DNA from: Olsenella timonensis
GTDB taxonomy: Bacteria > Actinomycetota > Coriobacteriia > Coriobacteriales > Atopobiaceae
DNA length: 64,000 bases
Assembly (NCBI RefSeq): GCF_900119915.1
Contig: NZ_LT635455.1
Span: 1,178,001-1,242,000 of the forward strand
Direction: 5' to 3'
In this document: in pieces, positions 25,341 through 32,896 of the stretch
How positions within the stretch are numbered: position 1 is the stretch's first letter
How the letters are laid out: each line of letters begins with the position of its first letter
Notes under the pieces: generated by a model
The model's input: the letters and a program-made list of their open reading frames with translations, nothing else
Databases searched by the model: none
What the model was told of the DNA's origin: nothing
Made by a program: the position numbers and the translations under genes

Positions 25341-26309
25341 TTATAGCGCTTGTGGGCGAGGAGGGCACGCAAGGTCCGGCCCCTCCACGCCGGTGGCGTC
25401 GAACGACGGGACGAAGCTCTCCGAGACCGTGCCGCCCTCCTGCCACCAGATTCGCTCGAAGCCCAGGTCGTCGGCATGGCAGAGCACGATTTCGTACTCC
25501 TCCTCCGTCACGGCGCGCGCGAGGTCGCCCCCGGCGGCACGGCACGTCTCGTTGGGCGTGTACTGGTTCATGACCGAGAGGTCGACCTCGTTGCCGGCGA
25601 TCTGCCACACCCGGTCGAGCACCGCGCAGGAGTCGTCCGCGTGGCCGGGGAGCACGAGGTGGCGCACGATGACGCCGCGCCTCATCGAGCCGTCCTCGGC
25701 AAGGGAGCGGCCGCCCGCGTCGCGCACGCACGAGACCATCGCCGCGAGGGCCTCGGCGGCGACCTCGGGGTAGTCCGGGGCGGCCGAGAGCTCGCCGGCG
25801 AGAGCGCCGTCGGCGTACTTGAAGTCGGTGAGCCATACGTCAACGACGCCGGCGAGCGCGCGAACCACCTCGACGAGCTCGTAGCCCGAGGTGTTGCACA
25901 CGATCGGGAGCGTGAGGCCGGCGGCGCGCGCCATCGAGACGGCCTCGCGGACGTGAGGGGCGAAGTGCAGCGCCGTCACCAGGTTGATGTTGAGGGCCCC
26001 CTGTGCCTGGAGCTCGAGCATCATCTCGGCAATGCGCCCCGTGCCGACACGCAGCCCGAAGCCACCGCTCGAGATCTCGTGGTTCTGGCAGAAGACGCAC
26101 CGAAGCGGGCAGCCGGAGAAGAACACGGCGCCCGACCCCGCCTCTCCCGAGATGGGCGGCTCCTCCCACAGGTGCAGCGCGCTTCTCGCCGCCCTGGGCT
26201 CGGCGCTCATGCCGCAGCGACCGCGCGCACCGTCGCTCCGCCGTGCTCCGCAGCGACGCGGGCAGAGCCGACACGCGTCGTAGGCGGCGTACGAGAGCAG
26301 GTCCTCCAT
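25341..26309 (-). CDS. Radical SAM protein, PflX-like (COG1313-type)
   Basis: 322-residue Fe-S enzyme. The radical SAM cluster motif CPLRCVFC provides Cys67, Cys71 and Cys74. An N-terminal Cys group (C13, C16, C20, C32 in the CRLCPRRCG segment) is typical of the PflX branch, homologues of pyruvate formate-lyase activase whose substrates are mostly unknown. The YTPNETCRAAGG and GFERIWWQ ending also fits that branch. No glycyl-radical enzyme is adjacent. The ATG at 26307-26309 lies 7 nt after the stop of the WecA-like gene. Confidence 0.85.
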   Translation of the reverse strand: MEDLLSYAAYDACRLCPRRCGARRSDGARGRCGMSAEPRAARSALHLWEEPPISGEAGSGAVFFSGCPLRCVFCQNHEISSGGFGLRVGTGRIAEMMLELQAQGALNINLVTALHFAPHVREAVSMARAAGLTLPIVCNTSGYELVEVVRALAGVVDVWLTDFKYADGALAGELSAAPDYPEVAAEALAAMVSCVRDAGGRSLAEDGSMRRGVIVRHLVLPGHADDSCAVLDRVWQIAGNEVDLSVMNQYTPNETCRAAGGDLARAVTEEEYEIVLCHADDLGFERIWWQEGGTVSESFVPSFDATGVEGPDLACPPRPQAL

Positions 26310-26316
26310 GCGGGGC

Positions 26317-27516
26317 TCACCGGCCACGACGCTCGCGGGGGGCGCCCTCGTGCTCGTGCAGGCGCTCCGCCTCCTGCTCGAACGCCTCGTCCGCGGGCGT
26401 GACGAGCTCGTCCTCGCCGGTCTCTGGGTCGTAGTGGTGGAGCAGCACCGGCTCGAAGAGCCGCAGATGGTGGGCAAAGACGAACGAGGCGGCCAGCACC
26501 ACCACGAAGATGATGATGCGGGCAAACGTGTCGACCTGCGTCATCACCAGCGACCCGACGCACAGGAGCGCCGTCCACGCGTACATGAGCAGGACCGCCT
26601 GGCGCTGGTCGAACCCCTCGGCCATGAGACGGTGGTGGATGTGGCCGCGGTCGGCGTGACCGATGCTGACGTGGCCCCGCAGGCGCCTGACGATCGCCGA
26701 GAAGGTGTCGATTATGGGAACGGCCGCGATGACCAGCGGGACGATGATCGTCGTGAGGCCGGCGAAGCGCGTCACGGAGAGCAGCGAGACGGTGCCGAGG
26801 GCAAACCCCAGGGTGAGGGCACCGGAGTCCCCCATGAAGATCGACGCGGGATGGAAGTTGAAGCGAAGGAACCCGAGCGAGGAGCCTGCCACGGCGATGG
26901 AGAGCGCCGCGGCATCGAGGCGCCCGGCCTGCGCGGAGAGCACGAACATGGTGAGGCTCGCGAGGGCGGAGATGCCCGCGGCGAGGCCGTCGAGGCCGTC
27001 GATCAGGTTGATGATGTTCGTATAGGCGACGAGATAGACGACCGTAGCGGGATAGGCGAACCAGCCGAGGCTGATGTGCGGACCGCCGAGCGGGTTGGCG
27101 ATCTCGCCGATCACGAGCCCGCCCGACACGGCGAGGGTCGCCGCAAGCACCTGCCCCCCAAGCTTCTGGAGCGGCGTCAGGGAGTAGCGGTCGTCGAGAA
27201 GGCCCGTGAGGAAGATCACGACGAAGGAGAGCACAAGCATCCAGTAGTTAACCGCGAGCAGGGACGACGGCACCAGGACGACGGGCCAGCGGAGGTAGGT
27301 CGTCCCGAGGTACTGGACCACGAAGGCGGCCACGATGCCGCAGAAGATGGCGATGCCGCCCATGCGCGGGATGGGCCGCTTGTTGATGCGTCGGGCGCTG
27401 GGATAGTCGACGGCGCCGAGCCGCACGGCGATGCGCCGTGCCAGCGGGGTCACGGCAATCGAGGTGGCGAGGGCCGCGCAGAAGAGACAGAGGTAGGGCA
27501 CCCAGCTCGGAACCAC
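26317..27516 (-). CDS. Undecaprenyl-phosphate N-acetylglucosaminyl-1-phosphate transferase (WecA/TagO-like)
   Basis: 399-residue polytopic membrane enzyme of the MraY/WecA family, loading a sugar-1-phosphate onto undecaprenyl phosphate to start teichoic acid or surface polysaccharide synthesis. About eleven hydrophobic segments are visible. Key catalytic motifs: FLTGLLDDR (acidic pair), NLIDGLDGLAAG, MGDSGAL and HADRGHIHHRL, the last matching WecA/TagO rather than MraY. A hydrophilic Glu/His-rich tail ends the protein. The start is a GTG (27514-27516) with GGAGG 7 nt upstream; the longer frame to 27654 overlaps the 6S RNA promoter and is rejected. Confidence 0.9.
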   Translation of the reverse strand: MVPSWVPYLCLFCAALATSIAVTPLARRIAVRLGAVDYPSARRINKRPIPRMGGIAIFCGIVAAFVVQYLGTTYLRWPVVLVPSSLLAVNYWMLVLSFVVIFLTGLLDDRYSLTPLQKLGGQVLAATLAVSGGLVIGEIANPLGGPHISLGWFAYPATVVYLVAYTNIINLIDGLDGLAAGISALASLTMFVLSAQAGRLDAAALSIAVAGSSLGFLRFNFHPASIFMGDSGALTLGFALGTVSLLSVTRFAGLTTIIVPLVIAAVPIIDTFSAIVRRLRGHVSIGHADRGHIHHRLMAEGFDQRQAVLLMYAWTALLCVGSLVMTQVDTFARIIIFVVVLAASFVFAHHLRLFEPVLLHHYDPETGEDELVTPADEAFEQEAERLHEHEGAPRERRGR

Positions 27517-27606
27517 CTTGCCCCCTCCCACTCCGGACGCACGCACACTCCCACTTTTGCGGAGTGGGGCACACAAGTCAAGACTGGTGTTTCTCCTCCA
27601 CAGGCC

Positions 27607-27612
27607 TATAGT
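27607..27612 (+). promoter_or_regulatory. -10 element of the 6S RNA gene
   Basis: TATAGT, 6 nt before the presumed G start of the closing stem (27619); a weak CTGGTG at 27584-27589 with 17-nt spacing could be the -35. Confidence 0.5.
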
Positions 27613-27617
27613 TGAGC

Positions 27618-27787
27618 TGTCGTTCCCCTGCGGGCTAACTGGGTGAACCGACAAGCGTTACTTGGGAGTCCGATATCTCGTGTTCAGTACGGAGATTCCC
27701 CGTTGCTGGGAAAGCCGGAACGCGCGATGGGGACACCCACCTTCTGAGAGGTGGGTTCATTGACGCACCGCAGGGGACGACTTTTTT
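27618..27787 (+). ncRNA. ssrS: 6S RNA
   Basis: About 170-nt transcript folding as a long irregular rod. Closing stem GTCGTTCCCCTGCGG (27619-27633) pairs with CCGCAGGGGACGAC (27768-27781), followed by TTTTTT. Inside are a TGAACC/GGTTCA helix and the 3' hairpin CACCCACCTTCTGAGAGGTGGG flanked by GGACA and TTCATT. The 3' segment resembles the ACA-CACCUU-AAGG-GUUCA block of E. coli 6S RNA, and GAGTCCGATATCTCGTGTTC resembles its GAGCCGAUAUUUCAUACC block. 6S RNA binds the housekeeping RNA polymerase and mimics an open promoter. Identification rests on structure and these blocks, not a covariance search. Confidence 0.75.
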
Positions 27788-27857
27788 GTGTGGGGAGGTC
27801 GGCGCCGGAGCCCGAGCGTCGCTCGCGCCGACGGCGGCGCACCCCCGCCGTTCTCGC

Positions 27858-27967
27858 CGAGTGTACGAAAACCGACCCAAACTCGGGCTTCCTCACAAAC
27901 CTTACCTCGGCAAACGCGCCCAAAGCTGCTCGCATCGGAGAAACTCGACCCGAATTTCGCACACTCG
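27858..27967. repeat. 110-bp inverted-repeat element
   Basis: Ends are CGAGTGTACGAAA (27858-27870) and TTTCGCACACTCG (27955-27967), 12 of 13 positions complementary, with inner partial complementarity (CCCAAACTCGGG against CTCGACCCGAAT). No open frame is supported. It resembles a MITE or an RNA-structure repeat. It lies in the 378-nt stretch between the 6S RNA and tRNA-Ala (27788-28166), which otherwise shows only the tRNA terminator. Confidence 0.6.
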
Positions 27968-28116
27968 ACGATGGCTGACGTGGCGTAGGGCCTCTCCGGG
28001 AAGGGCCTCTCTGGGATTGGGCGCGGCCGGTGCGAACGGGCTCTTCGGGACCTTGCGGCGCAAGTCGCAGTCACGCGCCCCCACGGCCCTGCCGCGTCGG
28101 CGGCTCGCCAGACAGA

Positions 28117-28155
28117 ACAAAAAGCCGGGCACCCCTGCTTCCAAGGGTGCCCGGC
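28117..28155 (-). terminator. Terminator of tRNA-Ala
   Basis: 11-bp perfect stem (28124-28134 with 28145-28155), followed on the minus strand by TTTTTGTT, 11 nt past the tRNA CCA. Confidence 0.9.
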
Positions 28156-28166
28156 AGACTCACCTC

Positions 28167-28242
28167 TGGTGGAGACGAGGGGATTCGAACCCCCGGCCTC
28201 TGCCTTGCGAAGGCAGCGCTCTCCCAGCTGAGCTACGTCCCC
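28167..28242 (-). tRNA. tRNA-Ala (anticodon CGC)
   Basis: 76-nt cloverleaf, acceptor GGGGACG/CGTCTCC with the G3-U70 pair that identifies alanine tRNAs, anticodon loop TTCGCAA, discriminator A, CCA encoded at 28167-28169. Confidence 0.95.
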
Positions 28243-28262
28243 AGGCGCATCGCGCGTCGGTT

Positions 28263-28291
28263 ATTGTGGCAGCACCGACGTCGGCTGTCAA
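28263..28291 (-). promoter_or_regulatory. tRNA-Ala promoter
   Basis: Consensus TTGACA (28286-28291) and CACAAT (28263-28268) on the minus strand with a 17-nt spacer, 20 nt upstream of the tRNA. Confidence 0.8.
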
Positions 28292-28329
28292 GCGGCAATC
28301 GAGAGCCCGCGGCACGAGGCCGGCGTTCC

Positions 28330-29136
28330 TCATGCGTAGGCGCCCCGCAGGGAGTACCAGCCGTCGGAGACCCCCACCACGAGCGGCACGTCAAAGAGCT
28401 CGCTCATGACCTCGCTCGTGAGCAGGACCTCCTTGGGGCCGTCCGCAAAGACCTCGGCGTCCTTGATGAGCAGGACGCGCCCTATCGCCGGGATGATGTC
28501 CTCCGGGTAGTGGGTGACGAGCACCACCGAGCGCCCCTCCGCGGCGAGCGTCCCCATGGTCTTGCGCACGTGGTACATGCCCTCCGGGTCGAGCCCAGTG
28601 CAGGGCTCGTCGAAGATGAGCACCTGTGGGTCGCGCACGAGCTCGCGCGCCACGAGGACGCGGCGCACCTGGCCGGTGGAGAGCGTCATCACGTCGCGCT
28701 CGGCGAGCTCGGCGATGCCCAGTCGCTCGAGCGCGTCCGACGCGAGGGCGCGGTCCCCCTCAGCCACCTCGCCGCGCAGTGGAACGCCGAGCGTGCCGAA
28801 GAGGCCGCCCACCACGATGTCCATCACAGGCAGGTGAACGCGCACCTGGTCGTGCATCGTGGAGCTCACGATGCCGAGGGTCCGCTTGATCTCGGCGAGC
28901 TGCGGGCGGGCGGCACCGCGGAAGCGCACCGGCGGCTCCTCGCGCCAGAGGGGGAATACCTCGCGGGTGAGCAGCTGAATGAAGGTGGACTTGCCCGCGC
29001 CGTTGGGGCCGAGAAGGGCCACGTGCTCGCCCTCGGCGAGCGAGAAGTCCGAGACGTGCAGGATGGTCTTGCCGCCGCGCACCACGCTCGCATCGTGAAT
29101 CTGGAAGAGCGGGATCGTCTGCTCCGCGTCTCTCAT
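28330..29136 (-). CDS. ABC transporter ATPase, YlmA/ModF-like
   Basis: 268-residue stand-alone ATPase. Walker A is GPNGAGKST, the signature is the divergent LSTGQVRRVLVARELV, Walker B is VLIFDEPCTGLDP, and VTHYPEDIIP is the switch His region. LSTG in place of LSGG and the HYPEDI segment fit the YlmA/ModF-like group of cytoplasmic ATPases with no known permease. No membrane subunit is adjacent. The ATG at 29134-29136 has GGAAGGGAG upstream. It is divergent from ilvA. Confidence 0.85.
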   Translation of the reverse strand: MRDAEQTIPLFQIHDASVVRGGKTILHVSDFSLAEGEHVALLGPNGAGKSTFIQLLTREVFPLWREEPPVRFRGAARPQLAEIKRTLGIVSSTMHDQVRVHLPVMDIVVGGLFGTLGVPLRGEVAEGDRALASDALERLGIAELAERDVMTLSTGQVRRVLVARELVRDPQVLIFDEPCTGLDPEGMYHVRKTMGTLAAEGRSVVLVTHYPEDIIPAIGRVLLIKDAEVFADGPKEVLLTSEVMSELFDVPLVVGVSDGWYSLRGAYA

Positions 29137-29233
29137 GGGGCTCCCTTCCTCGGACGGCGCTCGACGCGCGCCGCAAGGATTACTATAGGTAAATCGCGCC
29201 GCAGCGCGGCGAGCCGTCACAAAGGAGTTTCAC

Positions 29234-30454
29234 ATGGCAGAGATGCTCACGCTCGAGGCCTTCGAGGAGGCGTCCGAGAAGGTCCGCGAGGTAACGCTCG
29301 AGACCAAGCTCGTCGAGAGCCCGCACTTCTCGGCGCAGACGGGCAACCGCGTGTGGCTCAAGCCCGAGAACATGCAGCGCACGGGCGCCTACAAGGTCCG
29401 CGGCGCCTACTACAAGATCTCCACCCTCTCGCCGGAGGAGCTCGGACGCGGCATCATCACGGCCAGCGCCGGCAACCACGCGCAGGGCGTGGCCTTTGCC
29501 GCCACGCGCGCCGGGGCGCGCTCGGTGGTGGTGATGCCGGAGACCACGCCGCTCATCAAGGTGGAGCGCACCAAGCACTACGGCGCCGAGGTCGTGCTCC
29601 ATGGCGACGTCTACGACGAGGCGTGCGACGAGGCGCTGCGGCTGGCCGAGCAGGAGGGCTACACGTTCATCCACCCGTTCAACGACCCGTGCGTCTCCAC
29701 CGGTCAGGGCACGATTGCCATGGAGGTCGTCCAGGAGCTTCCGCTCGTGGACACGATCCTCGTGCCGGTGGGCGGCGGCGGCCTGGCCTGCGGCGTTGCG
29801 ACCTTCGCCAAGCTCTACAACCCCAAAATCCGCGTGATCGGCGTGGAGCCCGAGGGTGCGCCCTCGCTCACGGCGGCGCTCGAGGCGGGCCGCCCCGTGA
29901 AGCTGCCGAGCGCCAACACCATCGCCGACGGCACCGCCGTCCTCGAGGTGGGCGACAAGGTCTTCCCGTACCTGCAGGAGAACCTCGACGACGTCATGAG
30001 CGTGCCCGACGACGAGCTCGTGGTCGCGTTTCTCGACATGGTCGAGAACCACAAGATGATCGTGGAGAACTCGGGCCTGCTCACGGTGGCCGCGCTCAAG
30101 CACCTGCCGGCCGAGAACAAGCGCGTGGTCTCGATCCTCTCCGGCGGCAACATGGACGTCATCACGATGAGCTCGGTGGTGCAGCACGGCCTCATCATGC
30201 GCGACCGCATCTTCACCGTGAGCGTGCTGCTCCCCGACCGTCCCGGCATGCTCGTGCGCGTGGCCTCCACCATCGCGGAGCAGAACGGCAACGTCATCAA
30301 GCTTGAGCACAACCAGTTCGTCTCGACCAACCGCAACGCCGCCGTGGAGCTGCGCGTCACGATCGAGGCCTTTGGCACCGAGCACAAGCACCAGATCGTG
30401 GAGGCCCTCAAGGCAGCCGGCCTCACCCCCACCCTCGTCCAGACCTCGCTGTGA
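29234..30454 (+). CDS. ilvA: Threonine dehydratase with ACT domain
   Basis: 406-residue PLP enzyme deaminating threonine to 2-oxobutyrate, the committed step to isoleucine. The PLP Lys is K54 in RTGAYKVRGAYYK; SAGNHAQG and PVGGGGLACG bind substrate and cofactor phosphate. A single C-terminal ACT domain (from about 330, IFTVSVLLPDRPGML) is like the short catabolic/biosynthetic forms rather than E. coli IlvA with its tandem domain. The ATG at 29234 has AAAGGAG with a 6-nt spacer. With ilvDBNC 2.4 kb downstream it can supply the isoleucine branch. The stop TGA is the first codon of a stem-loop element. Confidence 0.93.
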   Translation: MAEMLTLEAFEEASEKVREVTLETKLVESPHFSAQTGNRVWLKPENMQRTGAYKVRGAYYKISTLSPEELGRGIITASAGNHAQGVAFAATRAGARSVVVMPETTPLIKVERTKHYGAEVVLHGDVYDEACDEALRLAEQEGYTFIHPFNDPCVSTGQGTIAMEVVQELPLVDTILVPVGGGGLACGVATFAKLYNPKIRVIGVEPEGAPSLTAALEAGRPVKLPSANTIADGTAVLEVGDKVFPYLQENLDDVMSVPDDELVVAFLDMVENHKMIVENSGLLTVAALKHLPAENKRVVSILSGGNMDVITMSSVVQHGLIMRDRIFTVSVLLPDRPGMLVRVASTIAEQNGNVIKLEHNQFVSTNRNAAVELRVTIEAFGTEHKHQIVEALKAAGLTPTLVQTSL

Positions 30455-30482
30455 GACAATGGGGACAGGCTCATTTGTCTCA
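30452..30482 (+). repeat. Stem-loop element at the ilvA stop codon
   Basis: TGAGACAA (30452-30459) pairs with TTGTCTCA (30475-30482); the loop contains GGGGACAGG. The stop codon of ilvA is part of the left arm. The GGGGACAG core is also the centre of the palindromes at 6452 and 36917. Confidence 0.7.
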
Positions 30483-30514
30483 TTCAAAGTTTGTTGATGA
30501 ACGGAGGCGTTCGC

Positions 30515-30922
30515 ATGGATACCGCACATCTTGACGCGCCGCCCGAGGTGCGCGCGAACTTTCCCTTTGACCTAGCGGACGGCGAGAAGGTCATCTTTGC
30601 CGCGCCCCTCTCCTGCTTTGGTACGGAGGAGGACACCTTCCTCGGCGGAAGCCAGTCGAAGCTCTGCCTCACGAACCGTCGCCTCGTCGCAAACAACACC
30701 GTCGGCCTGTGGACCGTGGACCTCGCGGATGACGTCGTTGGCGCCGAGCTCGTCAAGCGCGGCGGGTTCCTCTCAAACGCGGTCGTTCGCGTTGACCTCG
30801 CACAGGAGCTCGTCTACGGCGACGCCCAAGACGGACAGGGCACGCTGCGCGGCTTCCGCTTCTACCTCAAGCCAAAGGACGGCGCGCGCCTCATGGAGCT
30901 CATGGACGCCGCGCTCGCCTAG
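30515..30922 (+). CDS. Small PH/GRAM-like domain protein
   Basis: 135-residue protein without signal peptide or membrane segment. The pattern FLGGSQSKLCLTNRRLVANNT followed by LWTVDLADDV is the beta-strand signature of GRAM/bacterial PH-like domains, in which an 'LTNRRL' strand is typical. Function unknown. The ATG at 30515 is chosen for GGAGG 7 nt upstream; a longer frame begins at 30491. It follows ilvA by 60 nt. Confidence 0.7.
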   Translation: MDTAHLDAPPEVRANFPFDLADGEKVIFAAPLSCFGTEEDTFLGGSQSKLCLTNRRLVANNTVGLWTVDLADDVVGAELVKRGGFLSNAVVRVDLAQELVYGDAQDGQGTLRGFRFYLKPKDGARLMELMDAALA

Positions 30923-31055
30923 CGCGGCAGCGACCCCCAGAGACCCGCGGTCCTTCTCGCCCACACCCTCACCCGGACGTCATCGTAGGCCGACGGCGAA
31001 ATCTAGCGCAAGCTCGTGACCATACCTAGGCCAAACACATGACAAGGAGGCAATA

Positions 31056-32231
31056 GTGCGAGATCCGATTGAGTATGAGGATGAATTCATCCAGTTTCTT
31101 AGGCACACCAGGCATCTCAGCGAAGCAGCTGTATCCAATGCCGTCTCACGCTGCCGTCGCATCAACGACGAAGAGGAGAATATCGATAAGAACTTCGAAA
31201 GAGATGAGCTCGTCTCACTTTTGGAGAAATTCGAATACTCGGCAGACGATGCTCGCGTCAATCAATCACCACGTCACTCGATAAAAATCAAGGGAGACAC
31301 TCGGAGCGGAACTGCCTCGCTCAGAAACGCTCTAGTTCTATACCGCGACTTTCGCCTGTCAAAACGCGGAGTAGGCTCTGAGGGTGTGCAGATATTCTCC
31401 CCATTAAACTCCCCCAGGACTGCTACGCGGAAACGCCCCGTATCACATTGGCCCAAGTGGGACCGGCCAACAGAAGACGACCTTCTTGCACTCGCTCGCA
31501 CAACCACAAAGTACGTACGCTTTTTGAGCCCAGATATAGTTGAGGCTATCGTCCTAGACAATGAACGGAATCGCCCCGCATTCCAGGAGATGCTGGCGAT
31601 TCGCGGCATCAGTCCAGATTTGTATCTTTGGTCCGGCTCCGCATGTGCATTTCCTGGGGTAAGACGCCATAGCGGCACAGACGAGATAAATCAGTTTAGG
31701 AACCGAAATCGTGAGAATTGGTTCAAGAAGCCAAATGGTGCTCTGGCCCTCGATGACAACTCCTATCCAAAACAGATCTGGGCCTTCGCGTTCACAGGGA
31801 GGCGCTTCTCTAACAAAGGGCCGGAAGGCTACTCCCTTGCGCACCTGTTTGACCACAAGGGCGAAGATAGATTCTTCGAAGAGGCCCCTTATACGGGTTT
31901 CGGGACAGATCGTCAGGCACTTCCCGGTCTGTTCACTTCAGCAAGCAACACGATTTATATATGTGACAGCCTCATGAAGCCAACCGATAAGTGCGAGCCT
32001 CTTCGCAAGCTTCTTCAAAGGAAGGCCGCAGCGCTCTACAACGGGATTTGTTCGATACTTCCCCCCACCCGAGACTTGGCAAACAATGAAGACCGACGGT
32101 GGGAAATTGAAGAGTTCGAGTGGGCCGAACCCGTAGGATCTATCGAGCATATCGATGCATTTTTATCTTGGCGAGCAAAAGAGCTCGAGCGGCTTGCTCA
32201 GCTATATCCAGTCAATGAAATACAGGCGTGA
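31056..32231 (+). CDS. Protein of unknown function, A/T-richer insert
   Basis: 391-residue soluble protein, not recognised with certainty. The N-terminal ~95 residues (FIQFLRHTRHLSEAAVSNAVSRCRRI and TASLRNALVLYRDF) look like the helical SAM-like arm of tyrosine recombinases, but no recombinase catalytic residues follow. The C-terminal ~200 residues have AHLFDHKGEDRFF, GLFTSASNTIYICDSL and LRKLLQRKAAALYNGIC, which suggest a compact enzymatic or nucleic-acid-binding domain. The GTG start has AAGGAGG 5 nt upstream. Codon use is visibly more A/T-rich than its neighbours. The downstream EF-hand/TM microprotein overlaps or nearly abuts it, so the two form a cassette. Confidence 0.7.
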   Translation: MRDPIEYEDEFIQFLRHTRHLSEAAVSNAVSRCRRINDEEENIDKNFERDELVSLLEKFEYSADDARVNQSPRHSIKIKGDTRSGTASLRNALVLYRDFRLSKRGVGSEGVQIFSPLNSPRTATRKRPVSHWPKWDRPTEDDLLALARTTTKYVRFLSPDIVEAIVLDNERNRPAFQEMLAIRGISPDLYLWSGSACAFPGVRRHSGTDEINQFRNRNRENWFKKPNGALALDDNSYPKQIWAFAFTGRRFSNKGPEGYSLAHLFDHKGEDRFFEEAPYTGFGTDRQALPGLFTSASNTIYICDSLMKPTDKCEPLRKLLQRKAAALYNGICSILPPTRDLANNEDRRWEIEEFEWAEPVGSIEHIDAFLSWRAKELERLAQLYPVNEIQA

Positions 32232-32245
32232 GATCGGATAAGGTA

Positions 32246-32506
32246 ATGATTTTTCTGGACTGGAACGACAACGGAAGGCTCGACCCCCAAGATTTGGTAA
32301 CCAGCGAAGCCGTGAGGCTACGTGACCAGAGGAAAGAGCCCACCAAGCCATCTGTCGACACCAAGCCATCTGTCGACACTAAGCCATCTGTCGACACCAA
32401 GCCATCTATAGAAGCACCAGCAACAAAGGGCGGTTGCCTCACTTTGGTTGCACTCTTTGCTATAGCGCTCATTTCCGCAAGCCGCCTGTTCTTTCTCATG
32501 CTTTGA
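32246..32506 (+). CDS. EF-hand-loop, single-TM microprotein with KPSVDT repeats
   Basis: 86-residue small protein. Residues 5-16 (DWNDNGRLDPQD) follow an EF-hand-type loop (D1, N3, N5, G6, D12). A linker carries KPSVDT three times plus KPSIEA, then a Gly-Gly-Cys and one hydrophobic C-terminal helix. A GTG at 32228, overlapping the upstream stop, would add six residues; the ATG at 32246 places the loop at the N-terminus as in the 59-aa protein at 2864-3043. Shared layout: metal-loop, low-complexity linker, Cys, membrane helix. Function unknown. Confidence 0.6.
   Translation: MIFLDWNDNGRLDPQDLVTSEAVRLRDQRKEPTKPSVDTKPSVDTKPSVDTKPSIEAPATKGGCLTLVALFAIALISASRLFFLML
32345..32416 (+). repeat. 18-bp tandem repeat (about four units)
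   Basis: Unit AAGCCATCTGTCGACACC repeated at 32345, 32363 and 32381 (one C-to-T change) with a degenerate fourth copy; it codes the KPSVDT repeats, so copy number can vary in frame. Confidence 0.85.
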
Positions 32507-32896
32507 GTTTTTCACGGTGCAACACCCTGATCTTGGAGACGCATAGATTCCTAGCCCACGGCCTTCCTCACCGCCCGCGGGCGAAACAATGCCGTTCGCG
32601 GGTGCTTACGTCCCGGAAACACGCGCCGCGTAGAGTGTCCCCACTGAGCAAATGCGATGACAGGGCCAGTACGGGCCGCATCCGTCCCACAGCGAGCGGG
32701 CAGCGTGAGAACCCGCGCCGGACGGCCCCGAACACTCCCTCGAGCAGCTCGCGAGAACCTCCGCGCCGCACGGCGGGCCACCCCCGCCAACGCGCCGAGA
32801 AGTACCGCGCGCCGGCGGCCACCGTGACGGCTTCGAGGTTCCATGCCTCGCATTTCTCGCCAAACGCAGACGCGCGCAAGAGAAAGCGAGGGAAAC
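32507..32896. other. 390-nt intergenic region before ilvD
   Basis: No gene is supported here. On the plus strand there are several short G/C-rich complementary stretches but no intrinsic terminator with T-run and no AGGGTGGNACCGCG T-box core, so I cannot assign a leader mechanism. An in-frame upward extension of ilvD (ATG at 32843) exists but is poorly conserved in character. It probably contains the ilvDBNC promoter. Confidence 0.4.

Noticed and set aside
32507-32896. T-box leader before ilvD
   Set aside because: Only a partial GTACCGCG similarity was found; there is no AGGGTGGNACCGCG core and no terminator with a T-run.
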